Both the position numbers and the translations under genes were made by a program. Source: Acidobacteriota bacterium (lineage in GTDB: Bacteria; Acidobacteriota; Blastocatellia; HR10). From it: a stretch of DNA of 64,000 nt. The number at the start of each line of letters is the position of its first letter. The stretch's first letter is position 1. The DNA is taken from positions 1,625 to 65,624 of the forward strand of contig JAUQQC010000002.1 of assembly GCA_030550025.1 (NCBI GenBank), read 5' to 3'. Below, one piece after another: positions 40,715 through 51,169 of the stretch. Below the pieces are notes generated by a model that was not told where the DNA came from, ran no database searches, and worked only from the letters and a program-made list of their open reading frames with translations.

Positions 40715-41946
40715 GGCCCATCGAGAGGGCGCTCAAATTCCATCGGGCGAGGAGACCGAGGATGCGTAAGGAGCGGGAGATCGCGCATGCGGATTTGATT
40801 CGGGGATTGAGACAATTCGCGACGTTGCGGGCGCTCTACGCTTCGGACTTCTATCGTCGGCACGCCGAGCGGCTGCGCGCGCTTCTGGAGACGGTGCACT
40901 GGTACGTGTGCGAGAGCGTGCGGCCGCGCGTGCGCGCGTTCTTGCGCGCCGTTCAGTGGAACATCGAGAAAGGGAAGAACTTCGAGGGTCTGCGCCATCT
41001 TCTGGCGACGCATCCCATTTTGCGAGAGGCCGATCTGCTCTTCCTCAACGAGGTGGATCACGGGATGAATCGGTCGGGGAATCGGGACATCACTGGGGAC
41101 CTCAGTCGTTCGCTCGGCATGCATGGCGTCTTCGCGCCCGCGTATGTGGAGTTGACTAAAGGCGTTGGGGCGGAGCGCGAGTTGCCCGGGGAGAATACGA
41201 CGGCGCTACAGGGCAATGCCATCTTGTCGCGGTATCCCGTGCGCACGGCGCGGATTTTGCCGCTGCCGCAGTGCTTCGAGTACTTCGAGTTCAGCGAGAA
41301 GCGCTTCGGTCGGCGGATCGCCTTGATCGCGGATGTGGAGCTGCCGGGGGGGAAGCTCTTGCGCACCGTCTGCACGCACCTGGAGACGCGGACCACACCG
41401 CGAGGTCGTGCGCGACAGATGGCGGCGATCCTGGATGCGCTGGAAGGGGTGGACGTCCCCGTGCTGCTGGCTGGCGATTGGAATACGAGCACGTTCGCTC
41501 GGGGCACGCGTTGGCGCGCACTGCGGGAATTATTGCGCATTCTGCTACGCTCGGTTGAGCACATGCAACGCGATCTCCGCCATCCCGATCGCGGGCGCGA
41601 GCCGCTCTTCGACATGTTGCGCCAGCGCGGATATCGCTATCGCGAATGGAACGATGAGACGCCGACGCACGTCCTTCCGGTCGAGGTGGCGGAGGATGCT
41701 CACTATGTGCCGGGGTTCTCGCATGCGTGGGTGATCCGCAAGTACCAGCCATATGGGTGCCGGATCGGGCTGCGGCTCGATTGGTTCGCCGCGCGAGCGC
41801 TGCGTCCGCTCGCTGAGGGAGAAGTTCAGGATGGGGAGTCCGGGATCTCGAGCGTGCGTCCGCAGACGATTTCGGGTCTGACGTATCGGGGGCGTCCGGT
41901 TTCGGATCACGCGCCTATTGTTGTGGATGTGGCGCTTCCGTCCTGA
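40711..41946 (+). CDS. Endonuclease/exonuclease/phosphatase (EEP) family protein
   Basis: About 411 residues from GTG 40711, chosen because AAGGGAG lies 6 nt upstream and it overlaps the tatD stop (GTGA); ATG 40762 is an alternative. An N-terminal helical region of about 65 residues precedes the EEP fold: VQWNIEKGKNFEG, FLNEVDHGMNRSGNRD (metal Glu), TALQGNAILSRYPV, CTHLETRTTPRGRARQM, AGDWNTSTF (catalytic Asp/Asn) and the C-terminal SDHAPIVVDV. The exact substrate (DNA, phospholipid or inositol phosphate) is not deducible. Confidence 0.88.
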   Translation: MRPIERALKFHRARRPRMRKEREIAHADLIRGLRQFATLRALYASDFYRRHAERLRALLETVHWYVCESVRPRVRAFLRAVQWNIEKGKNFEGLRHLLATHPILREADLLFLNEVDHGMNRSGNRDITGDLSRSLGMHGVFAPAYVELTKGVGAERELPGENTTALQGNAILSRYPVRTARILPLPQCFEYFEFSEKRFGRRIALIADVELPGGKLLRTVCTHLETRTTPRGRARQMAAILDALEGVDVPVLLAGDWNTSTFARGTRWRALRELLRILLRSVEHMQRDLRHPDRGREPLFDMLRQRGYRYREWNDETPTHVLPVEVAEDAHYVPGFSHAWVIRKYQPYGCRIGLRLDWFAARALRPLAEGEVQDGESGISSVRPQTISGLTYRGRPVSDHAPIVVDVALPS

Positions 41947-41985
41947 GAGGGGTCGTGTTACACTTCACGGGCAAGGGAGGGGGAG

Positions 41986-42504
41986 ATGCGGCGGTTGCTG
42001 AGCCTGGGGCGCGAGCTTTCGATCATCGCGAGCGCACTCGTCGTCTTTGTCCTGAGCGCGTCGGTGGCGATGTATCTCGTGCTGCGTCAACCGGTCGTGC
42101 GAACGCCGGCCCTGGTAGGCAAGCCGCTCTCGGAAGCCGAACGTATGGCCGAACACGCGGGATTGAGGCTCCAGGTGAGGAATACCCTCTATGACGAGCG
42201 CTATCCGGCGCAAGTCATCATCGAGCAATGGCCACCACCGGGGATGAGCGTCAAGCGCGGTCAGCCGTTGCGCGTCAACGTGAGCTTAGGGCCACGTCCT
42301 TCCGGGAAAGCGTCCGTGTCGGAGGCATCGGAGCGAAAATCCGTCGGTTCCGGCGAACCCCGGGTCTCTCCCGAGGCGGAAGGGGCGCGGTCTCGCCCAT
42401 GGACTCCCTCGCCGGCAGAAGAGCGTCCGTCCTCAGCTGCAGGCGAGCCGAAGGAGCGCGGTGAGTCTTCCGAACCCTCATCGCCGAGGAGGCCGGAGCG
42501 ATGA
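41986..42504 (+). CDS. Membrane-anchored single-PASTA-domain protein
   Basis: 172 residues, ATG 41986 (GGGAGGGGGAG upstream). One transmembrane helix (about 11-33), then a single PASTA domain (about 36-102: TPALVGKPLSEAERMAEHAG, IIEQWPPPGMSVKRG, LRVNVSLG). A Ser/Pro/Glu-rich tail follows without predicted structure. PASTA domains usually sense cell-wall fragments on kinases or penicillin-binding proteins; here the domain stands alone. ATGA overlap with rpe. Confidence 0.82.
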   Translation: MRRLLSLGRELSIIASALVVFVLSASVAMYLVLRQPVVRTPALVGKPLSEAERMAEHAGLRLQVRNTLYDERYPAQVIIEQWPPPGMSVKRGQPLRVNVSLGPRPSGKASVSEASERKSVGSGEPRVSPEAEGARSRPWTPSPAEERPSSAAGEPKERGESSEPSSPRRPER

Positions 42505-43178
42505 TTCACATCGCCCCATCCATTCTCTCGGCGGATTTCGCGCGTTTGGGGGAGCAGATCGCTTTGGTGGAGCGAGCCGGGGCCTCGCTCATTCACATTG
42601 ACGTGATGGATGGGCGCTTCGTCCCGAACATCACGGTCGGACCTCTGGTGGTGGAAGCCGTTCGTCGAGTGACGGCGCTGCCGCTGGACGTGCATCTGAT
42701 GATCATCGAGCCGGATCGTTATCTGGAGAACTTCGCGCGCGCAGGAGCGGATTACATCTCGGTCCATGTGGAGGCGAGTCCGCACCTGCATCGAACGCTC
42801 ACGCGGATTCGCGAGCTGGGGTGCCGCGCGGGCGTCGCTTTGAATCCCGTCACGCCGCTGTGGGCCATCGAGGAAGCGCTCGCCTACGCCGATTTCGTCC
42901 TGCTCATGTCGGTGGATCCGGGATGGGGAGGGCAGCGGTTCATCCCTGCGTCGCTTGAGCGCGCGCGGCGCCTGCGCGCGATGATCCGCGAGCGCGGCCT
43001 TCCGACGCGGATCGAGATGGATGGCGGGATTGGGGTGGAGAACCTCATGGAAGTCCTGGAGGGTGGGGTCGAGATGGTCGTGGCCGGATCGGCGATCTTC
43101 GCCGCGCCCGACCCTGCCCAAGTCGTCGCGGAGATGGTAGAATTAGCTCGACGTTTCGAGAGGCGAACAACGTGTTGA
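42501..43178 (+). CDS. rpe: Ribulose-phosphate 3-epimerase
   Basis: 225 residues. TIM-barrel enzyme interconverting ribulose 5-phosphate and xylulose 5-phosphate in the pentose phosphate pathway. IAPSILSADFARLGEQI, HIDVMDGRFVPNITVG (metal His/Asp), DVHLMI, MSVDPGWGGQRF and MDGGIGVENL are all present. Coupled to the PASTA gene. Confidence 0.96.
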   Translation: MIHIAPSILSADFARLGEQIALVERAGASLIHIDVMDGRFVPNITVGPLVVEAVRRVTALPLDVHLMIIEPDRYLENFARAGADYISVHVEASPHLHRTLTRIRELGCRAGVALNPVTPLWAIEEALAYADFVLLMSVDPGWGGQRFIPASLERARRLRAMIRERGLPTRIEMDGGIGVENLMEVLEGGVEMVVAGSAIFAAPDPAQVVAEMVELARRFERRTTC

Positions 43179-43187
43179 GGAGAGTAC

Positions 43188-44348
43188 ATGGGGGACAAAC
43201 GGCTTGCGCTGATCGTCCTGCTCACTTCCGCCGCCCTGCTCCTTGGTGGGTGCGGTCGCGGCAAGAAGGTCGTCCTGGAGGAGGCGCGACCCGGACGCGA
43301 TAAGGAGCTGTTCGAGCAGGGATTGACGGAGTTGAGCAAGAACAAGTTCATCGTCGGGCGTTTGCTCCTGCAAACGCTCATCACGACGTATCCGGATAGC
43401 CCGTATCTGCCGATCGCCAAGCTCGCCATCGCGGACTCGTTCTATCTGGAGGGGACCTCGGAAGCGCTCGCGCAAGCGGAGGTCGAATACACCGATTTCG
43501 CGAATTTCTTCCCCACTCATCCGTTGGCCGATGATGCGCTCCTGCAGGTGGCGCTCGCGAAGATGCGGCGCATTCAGCCGCCGGATCGCGATCAGAAGCC
43601 GACGCGCGAGGCCGAGCGACGGTTGTTGGCTGTCCTGCAGCGTTATCCGAACACGGATCGCAAGGACGAGGTGCAGCAGTGGCTGAAGGCCGTTCGAGAT
43701 ATCCTCGCCGAGCACGAGATGTACGTCGCCCGCCACTATATGATCCGCGAGCGTCCACGTGGGGCGAAGCGTCGGCTGATGACGATCATCGAGCGCTATC
43801 CCACCTATTCGAAGTTCGACGAAGCGCTCTATCGGCTCGGCACGGTCCTCTTCCAAGAGGAGGAGCCGGAGGAAGCGGCCAAGTATTTCGCGTGGTTGGT
43901 GCGCGAGTTCCCAAATAGCGAATATCGGCGTCAGGCCGCCGAGATGCTGGAGCGTATTGGCAAGCCTGTGCCCGAAGCGGACCCCGCTGGGATCGCCCGC
44001 ACCGATGGGTCGGCGAACAAAGGCCTCCTCGGCGCGATGTGGGGGAAGATGAAGACGGTATTGGGGATCGTGGACCTGGATGTGCCCAAAGAAGGCGTGT
44101 TGCTCAAGCGTGGCGAGACGGCGGAGGAGCTGATCGCTTCGGCGACGGCGCTTCTGCCGACGCAGACCGTCATCACGCCACAGGCCACGACGGTCGTCGT
44201 CGGTCCGACCGCGCCGGCCGGAGCCGGGGGGACAGCGCAAGGACGGCAGGAATTGCGCATCGGCGTGACGTCGAGCTCCGATGCCTCTACGTCCGAGACC
44301 AAGGCGAAGGAGAAGAAGGACGAGAAGAAGAGGCCGGAGAAGAAGTGA
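43188..44348 (+). CDS. bamD: BamD-like outer-membrane assembly lipoprotein
   Basis: 386 residues. Lipoprotein signal with lipobox LLGGC (Cys at about residue 22). TPR-like BamD/YfiO core (about 40-270): LTELSKNKFIVGRLLLQTLI, YPDSPYLPIAKLAIADSFY, EVEYTDFANFFPTHP and YLGTVLFQEE-type helices. The extension beyond residue 270 is longer than in E. coli (about 245 residues) and ends in an acidic/lysine run. BamD helps insert beta-barrel proteins such as the two Oar-like receptors of this window. Confidence 0.88.
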   Translation: MGDKRLALIVLLTSAALLLGGCGRGKKVVLEEARPGRDKELFEQGLTELSKNKFIVGRLLLQTLITTYPDSPYLPIAKLAIADSFYLEGTSEALAQAEVEYTDFANFFPTHPLADDALLQVALAKMRRIQPPDRDQKPTREAERRLLAVLQRYPNTDRKDEVQQWLKAVRDILAEHEMYVARHYMIRERPRGAKRRLMTIIERYPTYSKFDEALYRLGTVLFQEEEPEEAAKYFAWLVREFPNSEYRRQAAEMLERIGKPVPEADPAGIARTDGSANKGLLGAMWGKMKTVLGIVDLDVPKEGVLLKRGETAEELIASATALLPTQTVITPQATTVVVGPTAPAGAGGTAQGRQELRIGVTSSSDASTSETKAKEKKDEKKRPEKK

Positions 44349-44455
44349 GATGGGGGTCGGTCTCGGCCACAGCCATCACGAGCGTCGTCAGAGTGGTTCA
44401 CGAGCGCTCGCGCGGGCAGGATGAGCGATTCGCCCGCGGGGGCACTTCATCCACA

Positions 44456-44497
44456 GGGGATCAGCCGAGAAAGTCGCGCGCGATCCCCGATTTTTTT
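44456..44497 (+). terminator. Intrinsic terminator or attenuator in the valS leader
   Basis: GGGGATC (44456-44462) pairs perfectly with GATCCCC (44482-44488) and is followed, after GA, by seven T (44491-44497), ending only 14 nt before the valS ATG. A second perfect hairpin, CGCGGGC/GCCCGCG (44411-44438), lies upstream. It could simply end the bamD transcript or act as a valS attenuator. Confidence 0.65.
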
Positions 44498-44511
44498 GAG
44501 GGGGGAAGTTG

Positions 44512-47199
<2,688 letters not shown>

Positions 47200-47226
47200 T
47201 TCACGTCGGGGACGGAGGATGGGCCG

Positions 47227-48078
47227 ATGCGACTGAATCCGTCTGACCTCTTCAAACTGGCGGGGGATTTCCTGGCTGAGGATGTCGGTCGGGGGGACAT
47301 CACGACGGAGGCCGTCGTGCTGCCTGGGGTGAGAGCGCGTGGCCGATTCGTCGCCAAGCAAGATCTGGTCGTCGCCGGACTCGAGGTGGCCGATGCTGTC
47401 TTCGCCGTCCTCGACTCCTCGGTGGAGATTGAGGCGTTCGTCACCGATGGGGATCGCGTGAGCGCTGGCCAGATCTTCGCGCGCGTGGAGGGTCCGGCTG
47501 AGGTTCTCCTTGCGGCTGAGCGCACGGCGCTCAATCTCCTGCAGCATCTCTCCGGCATCGCGACGCTGACGCGCGCCTTCGTCGAGGCCGTAGCGGGGAC
47601 GCGCGCGCAGATCGTGGATACGCGCAAGACGTTGCCGGGACTGCGGATGCTCCAGAAATATGCGGTGGCCGTGGGCGGCGGACGCAATCATCGGTTCGGC
47701 TTGGATGATGGCATCCTGATCAAGGACAATCACATCGCGCTGGCCGGGAGCGTGCGCACGGCCGTCGAACGCGCGCGCAAGTATGCCGGTCACATGCATA
47801 AGATCGAGGTCGAAGTCTCCAACCTGGACGATCTGCGAGAGGCGCTCGAGGCTCGGGCCGATATCATCCTGCTCGATAACATGTCGCCGGAGATGGTGCG
47901 CGAGGCCGTGCGCTTGGTCCGCGAGCGCGCCCCCGAGGTGCTCGTGGAGGCCTCCGGGGGGATCACGTTGGAGAACGTGCGGGCCTATGCCGAAGCGGGC
48001 GTGGACTTCATCTCCATCGGCGCGTTGACCCATTCGGCGCCCGCTGCCGACATCAGCATGAAGCTGACGACGCTCTAG
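47227..48078 (+). CDS. nadC: Nicotinate-nucleotide pyrophosphorylase (carboxylating)
   Basis: 283 residues. Makes nicotinate mononucleotide from quinolinate and PRPP in NAD synthesis. Family motifs EDVGRGDITTEAV, AERTALNLLQHLSGIAT, DTRKTLPGLRMLQKYAV, GGGRNHRFGLDDGILIKDNH and EASGGITLENV. Starts 27 bp after valS. Confidence 0.95.
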   Translation: MRLNPSDLFKLAGDFLAEDVGRGDITTEAVVLPGVRARGRFVAKQDLVVAGLEVADAVFAVLDSSVEIEAFVTDGDRVSAGQIFARVEGPAEVLLAAERTALNLLQHLSGIATLTRAFVEAVAGTRAQIVDTRKTLPGLRMLQKYAVAVGGGRNHRFGLDDGILIKDNHIALAGSVRTAVERARKYAGHMHKIEVEVSNLDDLREALEARADIILLDNMSPEMVREAVRLVRERAPEVLVEASGGITLENVRAYAEAGVDFISIGALTHSAPAADISMKLTTL

Positions 48079-48163
48079 GCGAGGGCCATCAGGTGGGCAC
48101 TCAAAGATGTAACCGAGCTTTCCAACTGGACGTCTGAAGGAACGTAGCCTTGGGAGGAGACCT

Positions 48164-48697
48164 ATGCGGCGAGCGATCGGCCTCATCGGATTCGCGTTGA
48201 TCGTCAGTGCGATCGGGAGTGTGCGCCCGGAGCAAGCGCCAAGAAGCGAGCGCGGCGCGGCGCCGATCATCCCGGTGACGGCGCACGAATTGCTCAACCG
48301 GGTGCGCGACGGGAAGGCCCGGGTGACCGTCGTCAACCTTTGGGCGACTTTCTGCCAACCCTGCGTCGAGGAGTTCCCGGACTTGGTTCGGCTGGAGAAG
48401 GCCTATCGGGATCAGGGCGTGCGCGTGTTCTTCGTCTCGGTGGATTTCGATTCGGAGCTTCCGGCCGTGCGCCGATTCTTGCAGAGGCAGGGCGTGACGT
48501 ACCCGACGTTCCTGAAAGCCCAGGATGATGATAATGCCTTCATCACAGCGCTTCATCCGGACTGGTCGGGTGCTCTTCCGGCTACGTTCATCTATGATGC
48601 TCAGGGCCGATTGCGCCATTTTCACGAGGGCAAAGGTGATTTCACTCTGTTTGAGCGGTTGGTTCAAGAGGTGTTGCAACACCCCAATCCCCAATGA
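48164..48697 (+). CDS. TlpA-like exported thiol-disulfide oxidoreductase
   Basis: 177 residues. N-terminal hydrophobic signal or anchor (IGLIGFALIVSAIGSV), then a thioredoxin fold with active-site WATFCQPC (CxxC about residues 64-67), FFVSVDFDSE and the cis-Pro region GALPATFIYD. Probably reduces periplasmic disulfides, for example in cytochrome maturation. Followed 12 bp later by another thioredoxin-fold gene. Confidence 0.88.
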   Translation: MRRAIGLIGFALIVSAIGSVRPEQAPRSERGAAPIIPVTAHELLNRVRDGKARVTVVNLWATFCQPCVEEFPDLVRLEKAYRDQGVRVFFVSVDFDSELPAVRRFLQRQGVTYPTFLKAQDDDNAFITALHPDWSGALPATFIYDAQGRLRHFHEGKGDFTLFERLVQEVLQHPNPQ

Positions 48698-48709
48698 GGA
48701 GGTGCGAGT

Positions 48710-49330
48710 ATGAGACAACGTGCGTTCGCATGGGTGATATTCTTGGCTTTCCCCTTGGTCGTTGGGGCGCAGAATACGCCCAAGCTCAAGCCCGGGGACA
48801 CGATCCCCGCCTCCGTTAAAAGCGTCAAGATGCTCAGCGTCACGGGCCATCAGCTCTCCATCGCTGATGTCAAAGGGCCCAAAGGGACGCTCGTGATCTT
48901 CTCCTGTAACTCGTGTCCGTGGGTCAAGGCCTGGGAGACGCGCATCGCTGAGGTCGGCAACTGGGCGCAAAAGCAGGGCATCGGCGTGATCATGATCAAC
49001 CCGAACGATCCGGCGAAGAACCCGGAGGACAGCTACGAGGTGATGCAGCAGCGGGCGAAGGAGCGCGGGTTTGAGTTCCCCTACGTTGTGGATGCCACAA
49101 GCGATGTGGCGCGAGCGTTCGGCGCGACGCATACGCCCGAATTCTTCCTCTTCGATGCTACGGGGAAGCTCGTCTATACTGGCGCACTCGATGATAACGC
49201 GCGCAATCCCGAGGCTGTGAAGGAGCGGTACGTCAAGAACGCCATCGAGGCGCTCTTGGCCGGCCGACCCATTCCGGTCGCGCAAACCCGGAGCATCGGC
49301 TGCACGATCAAATTCCGCGAGAAGATCTGA
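48710..49330 (+). CDS. Exported redoxin/thioredoxin-like protein
   Basis: 206 residues. Signal peptide (AWVIFLAFPLVVGAQ), then an AhpC/TSA-like redoxin domain: GTLVIFSCNSCPWVKAWETR, where CNSC replaces the usual CxxC spacing context, VIMINPNDPAKNPEDSYEVM and THTPEFFLFDATGKLVYTGA. Homologous exported proteins of this kind are often called thioredoxin family proteins with unknown partners. The last residues contain a second Cys (SIGCTIKF). Confidence 0.87.
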   Translation: MRQRAFAWVIFLAFPLVVGAQNTPKLKPGDTIPASVKSVKMLSVTGHQLSIADVKGPKGTLVIFSCNSCPWVKAWETRIAEVGNWAQKQGIGVIMINPNDPAKNPEDSYEVMQQRAKERGFEFPYVVDATSDVARAFGATHTPEFFLFDATGKLVYTGALDDNARNPEAVKERYVKNAIEALLAGRPIPVAQTRSIGCTIKFREKI

Positions 49331-49373
49331 CGCGCGAGCGCAAGCGGCTCGTTCGCGCGCGATCGAGATCGTC

Positions 49374-49410
49374 GGGACCCGTCCGTATCCGGTGCGATGT
49401 GGCGGGTCCC
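49374..49410. terminator. Perfect inverted repeat between convergent genes
   Basis: GGGACCCG (49374-49381) and CGGGTCCC (49403-49410) are perfect 8-bp arms with a 21-nt loop, in the 222-bp gap between the redoxin gene (ends 49330) and bpsA (ends 49553). There is no T-run on either side. A bidirectional terminator is plausible. Nothing else recognisable lies in this gap. Confidence 0.35.
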
Positions 49411-49552
49411 ATCTCATACTGAGGCAGTCCATCGAGCGACCGACTCCGACCGAACGCGGGAATTCCGGCTCCCGTAAACCAGCGGACGAACGAGAGACGT
49501 CCCCTTGCGAGCTTTTCGGCGGCTCGCTTCCTCTGAGAGGATCTCCATGACC

Positions 49553-50608
49553 TCACCGCACGTCAGGGCGCGGCGTGGCCAGCGTCTCCTCGTCGAAGTA
49601 GAGTTCCGTTTCCGAGAGGGTGCATTCTCCAAGGATCGTCGGCTGAGGCGCCGCTATGGCCTCAACGCGGAAGAACGAAGAACGATACCAGTCGCGATCG
49701 GGCAAATGGCCCTCGATTCGAAAGAGCGACATCATGGCGTAGCTCGCGTAGAACCGCTCCCATCGGTTCTCGCGCTCCGGGTAAATGCTGAAATCTCGGA
49801 GGACATCCGTGATGACGAGGTTCATTCGAAGCAGCAATTGTTGCAGGCGATGCCATTTCACGAGCGAGGCTTCGAGCGTCGTCAATCCGAAATATCCGGC
49901 GGCATACCGACCGCGCAGGCTCGCCGCCGCGCGCGAGAGGAACAGCTCGAATCCGGGCACCGTCTCCACCGGATCGGTGACGAACGTATCGAAGCTTGCC
50001 GTGAGATCGGGGGGGAGGGGGCGTCGAATGTCTAGCGGGCGGAATTCAATGACGAATCCCTGCTCGCGATTCACGCGTTCGAGGAAAGCGCCCAAGCGCT
50101 CGTCCACATCAATGACGACAATGCGCCGCGGCCATCCCGTTATGGCGAGCGCGATGCTGACCAGATCATCATCGCCAATGAGCACGATGTCGCGATCGGC
50201 CACATCGCCCATTCGGTGCATGAAAGCGACGCGCGCCAGGGCATCGTCCGATCGCATGAAGCCTTGATCGTATTCGGCCACCGGCAGCGGGCGTTCCCGC
50301 GTCAGCTCCAGAAACCGTCGTCGCCAGGCTTCAGGCACGCGAAGTCCCTTCCCCTGACAGGCCGAGCAGGAAAAATCCTCCCCTTCCGGTCCCGCGATCG
50401 CCAAGCTCCGACTCGCCTCACGACCGCGCTCCGTCAAGTGAATCTGTGTCCCCTGGTTGCTCGACCGTTCGACCCACCCTTCCGTCTGCAAGCGTTCGAG
50501 CGTCTCGCACAACTCGCGAATCGAGTACGGCCAGCGGCTCAGGATGTCCCACAGGCTTCGCGGACCGTCTCGTAGGAGGGTGAGGAGAAGACTCCCAGGC
50601 TTTTCCAT
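49553..50608 (-). CDS. bpsA: Branched-chain polyamine synthase, BpsA family
   Basis: 351 residues. N-terminal winged-helix-like region (LLTLLRDGPRSLWDILSR, HLTERGREAS), a Cys pair (CSACQGKG), then an S-adenosyl-type methyltransferase fold with the active-site segment LIGDDDLVSIAL and VVIDVDERLGAFL. In Thermococcus, BpsA adds two aminopropyl groups from decarboxylated SAM to spermidine to give N4-bis(aminopropyl)spermidine. The SAM decarboxylase gene upstream supplies exactly that donor and overlaps this gene by 70 bp. Branched polyamines are associated with growth at high temperature. Confidence 0.85.
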   Translation of the reverse strand: MEKPGSLLLTLLRDGPRSLWDILSRWPYSIRELCETLERLQTEGWVERSSNQGTQIHLTERGREASRSLAIAGPEGEDFSCSACQGKGLRVPEAWRRRFLELTRERPLPVAEYDQGFMRSDDALARVAFMHRMGDVADRDIVLIGDDDLVSIALAITGWPRRIVVIDVDERLGAFLERVNREQGFVIEFRPLDIRRPLPPDLTASFDTFVTDPVETVPGFELFLSRAAASLRGRYAAGYFGLTTLEASLVKWHRLQQLLLRMNLVITDVLRDFSIYPERENRWERFYASYAMMSLFRIEGHLPDRDWYRSSFFRVEAIAAPQPTILGECTLSETELYFDEETLATPRPDVR

Positions 50609-50949
50609 GATACGCCTCGGTCAAGGATCTTACGATCCACCTCCACCGGAGCCAGCTCCTTGCAGATCGCCTCGAACGCACGCAGCGCCTGCTCTTCCGA
50701 ACTGCAGCTGAAGATGTCCAGCGCGATGTACGACTCTTCGGGCCACGTGTGCACGCTCACATGCGACTCCGCCAGAAGGACGAAACCCGTGACGCCGAAG
50801 GGTTGAAATTGGTGGAAAGAACTGGTGAGGATCTTGAAATCGTGATCGCGGAGAATCTTTAAAAGGAGTGGCTCCAAGTGTTCGACGTAGCTGAGGGTGC
50901 GTTGATCAACGCCATACAGCTCCCCGAGGATGTGAATGCCGATGGCCAT
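50539..50949 (-). CDS. speH: S-adenosylmethionine decarboxylase proenzyme
   Basis: 136 residues. Pyruvoyl enzyme making decarboxylated SAM, the aminopropyl donor for polyamines. The self-cleavage site and catalytic region LLAESHVSVHTWPEESYIAL (about 60-79) is intact, with the Ser that becomes pyruvoyl, the processing His and downstream FSCSS with the catalytic Cys. The N-terminus, GIHILGELYGVD, is typical of the class 1B bacterial form. GAGGAGGG 9 nt upstream is the ribosome-binding site. Its 3' end overlaps bpsA by 70 bp in a different frame. Confidence 0.94.
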   Translation of the reverse strand: MAIGIHILGELYGVDQRTLSYVEHLEPLLLKILRDHDFKILTSSFHQFQPFGVTGFVLLAESHVSVHTWPEESYIALDIFSCSSEEQALRAFEAICKELAPVEVDRKILDRGVSWKSLGVFSSPSYETVREACGTS

Positions 50950-51060
50950 GTCTCTTCGCCCTCCTCAGATCGGAATCGTGATCACCTCCTTCGTTCAACC
51001 AACAAGAAACGAACCTGAATTCTCAGGTTCCCCTCCTTGCCGGTCTCATGATTCGGCAAG
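50950..51060 (-). promoter_or_regulatory. Structured 5' leader of speH
   Basis: About 110 nt between the predicted start site and the speH ATG contain two perfect hairpins: CTTGCCG/CGGCAAG (51036-51042 and 51054-51060) and GAACCTGA/TCAGGTTC with a 4-nt loop (51011-51030). They also contain AAGGAGGTGATC (minus strand, 50980-50991), a full 12-nt complement of the usual 16S rRNA 3' end, 30 nt upstream of the ATG and therefore not in the normal position. A second, well-placed site, GAGGAGGG, lies at 50959-50966. Confidence 0.5.
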
Positions 51061-51067
51061 ATGATTG

Positions 51068-51096
51068 AATATAGTCGCAATGGGGAAGGAAATCAA
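51068..51096 (-). promoter_or_regulatory. Candidate sigma-70 promoter of speH-bpsA
   Basis: On the minus strand TTGATT (51091-51096), a 17-bp spacer and TATATT (51068-51073), a good sigma-70 match. Its -35 box lies 7 bp from the -35 box of the oppositely oriented FHA operon promoter. Confidence 0.55.
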
Positions 51097-51103
51097 GAGT
51101 TTT

Positions 51104-51132
51104 TTGCTGCCTGCGCGGTTTTGTGCTATTCT
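51104..51132 (+). promoter_or_regulatory. Candidate sigma-70 promoter of the FHA signalling operon
   Basis: TTGCTG (51104-51109), a 17-bp spacer and TATTCT (51127-51132) preceded by TGC (extended -10). The ATG at 51170 follows with CAGGAGG, giving a leader of about 30 nt. Confidence 0.5.
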
Positions 51133-51169
51133 AAGCCGAGAAGCCGATGACGCAGGAGGCGCGTGTTCG

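Noticed and set aside
44349-44511. T-box riboswitch in the valS leader
   Set aside because: No T-box sequence or specifier-stem pattern, and T-boxes are not expected in this lineage.
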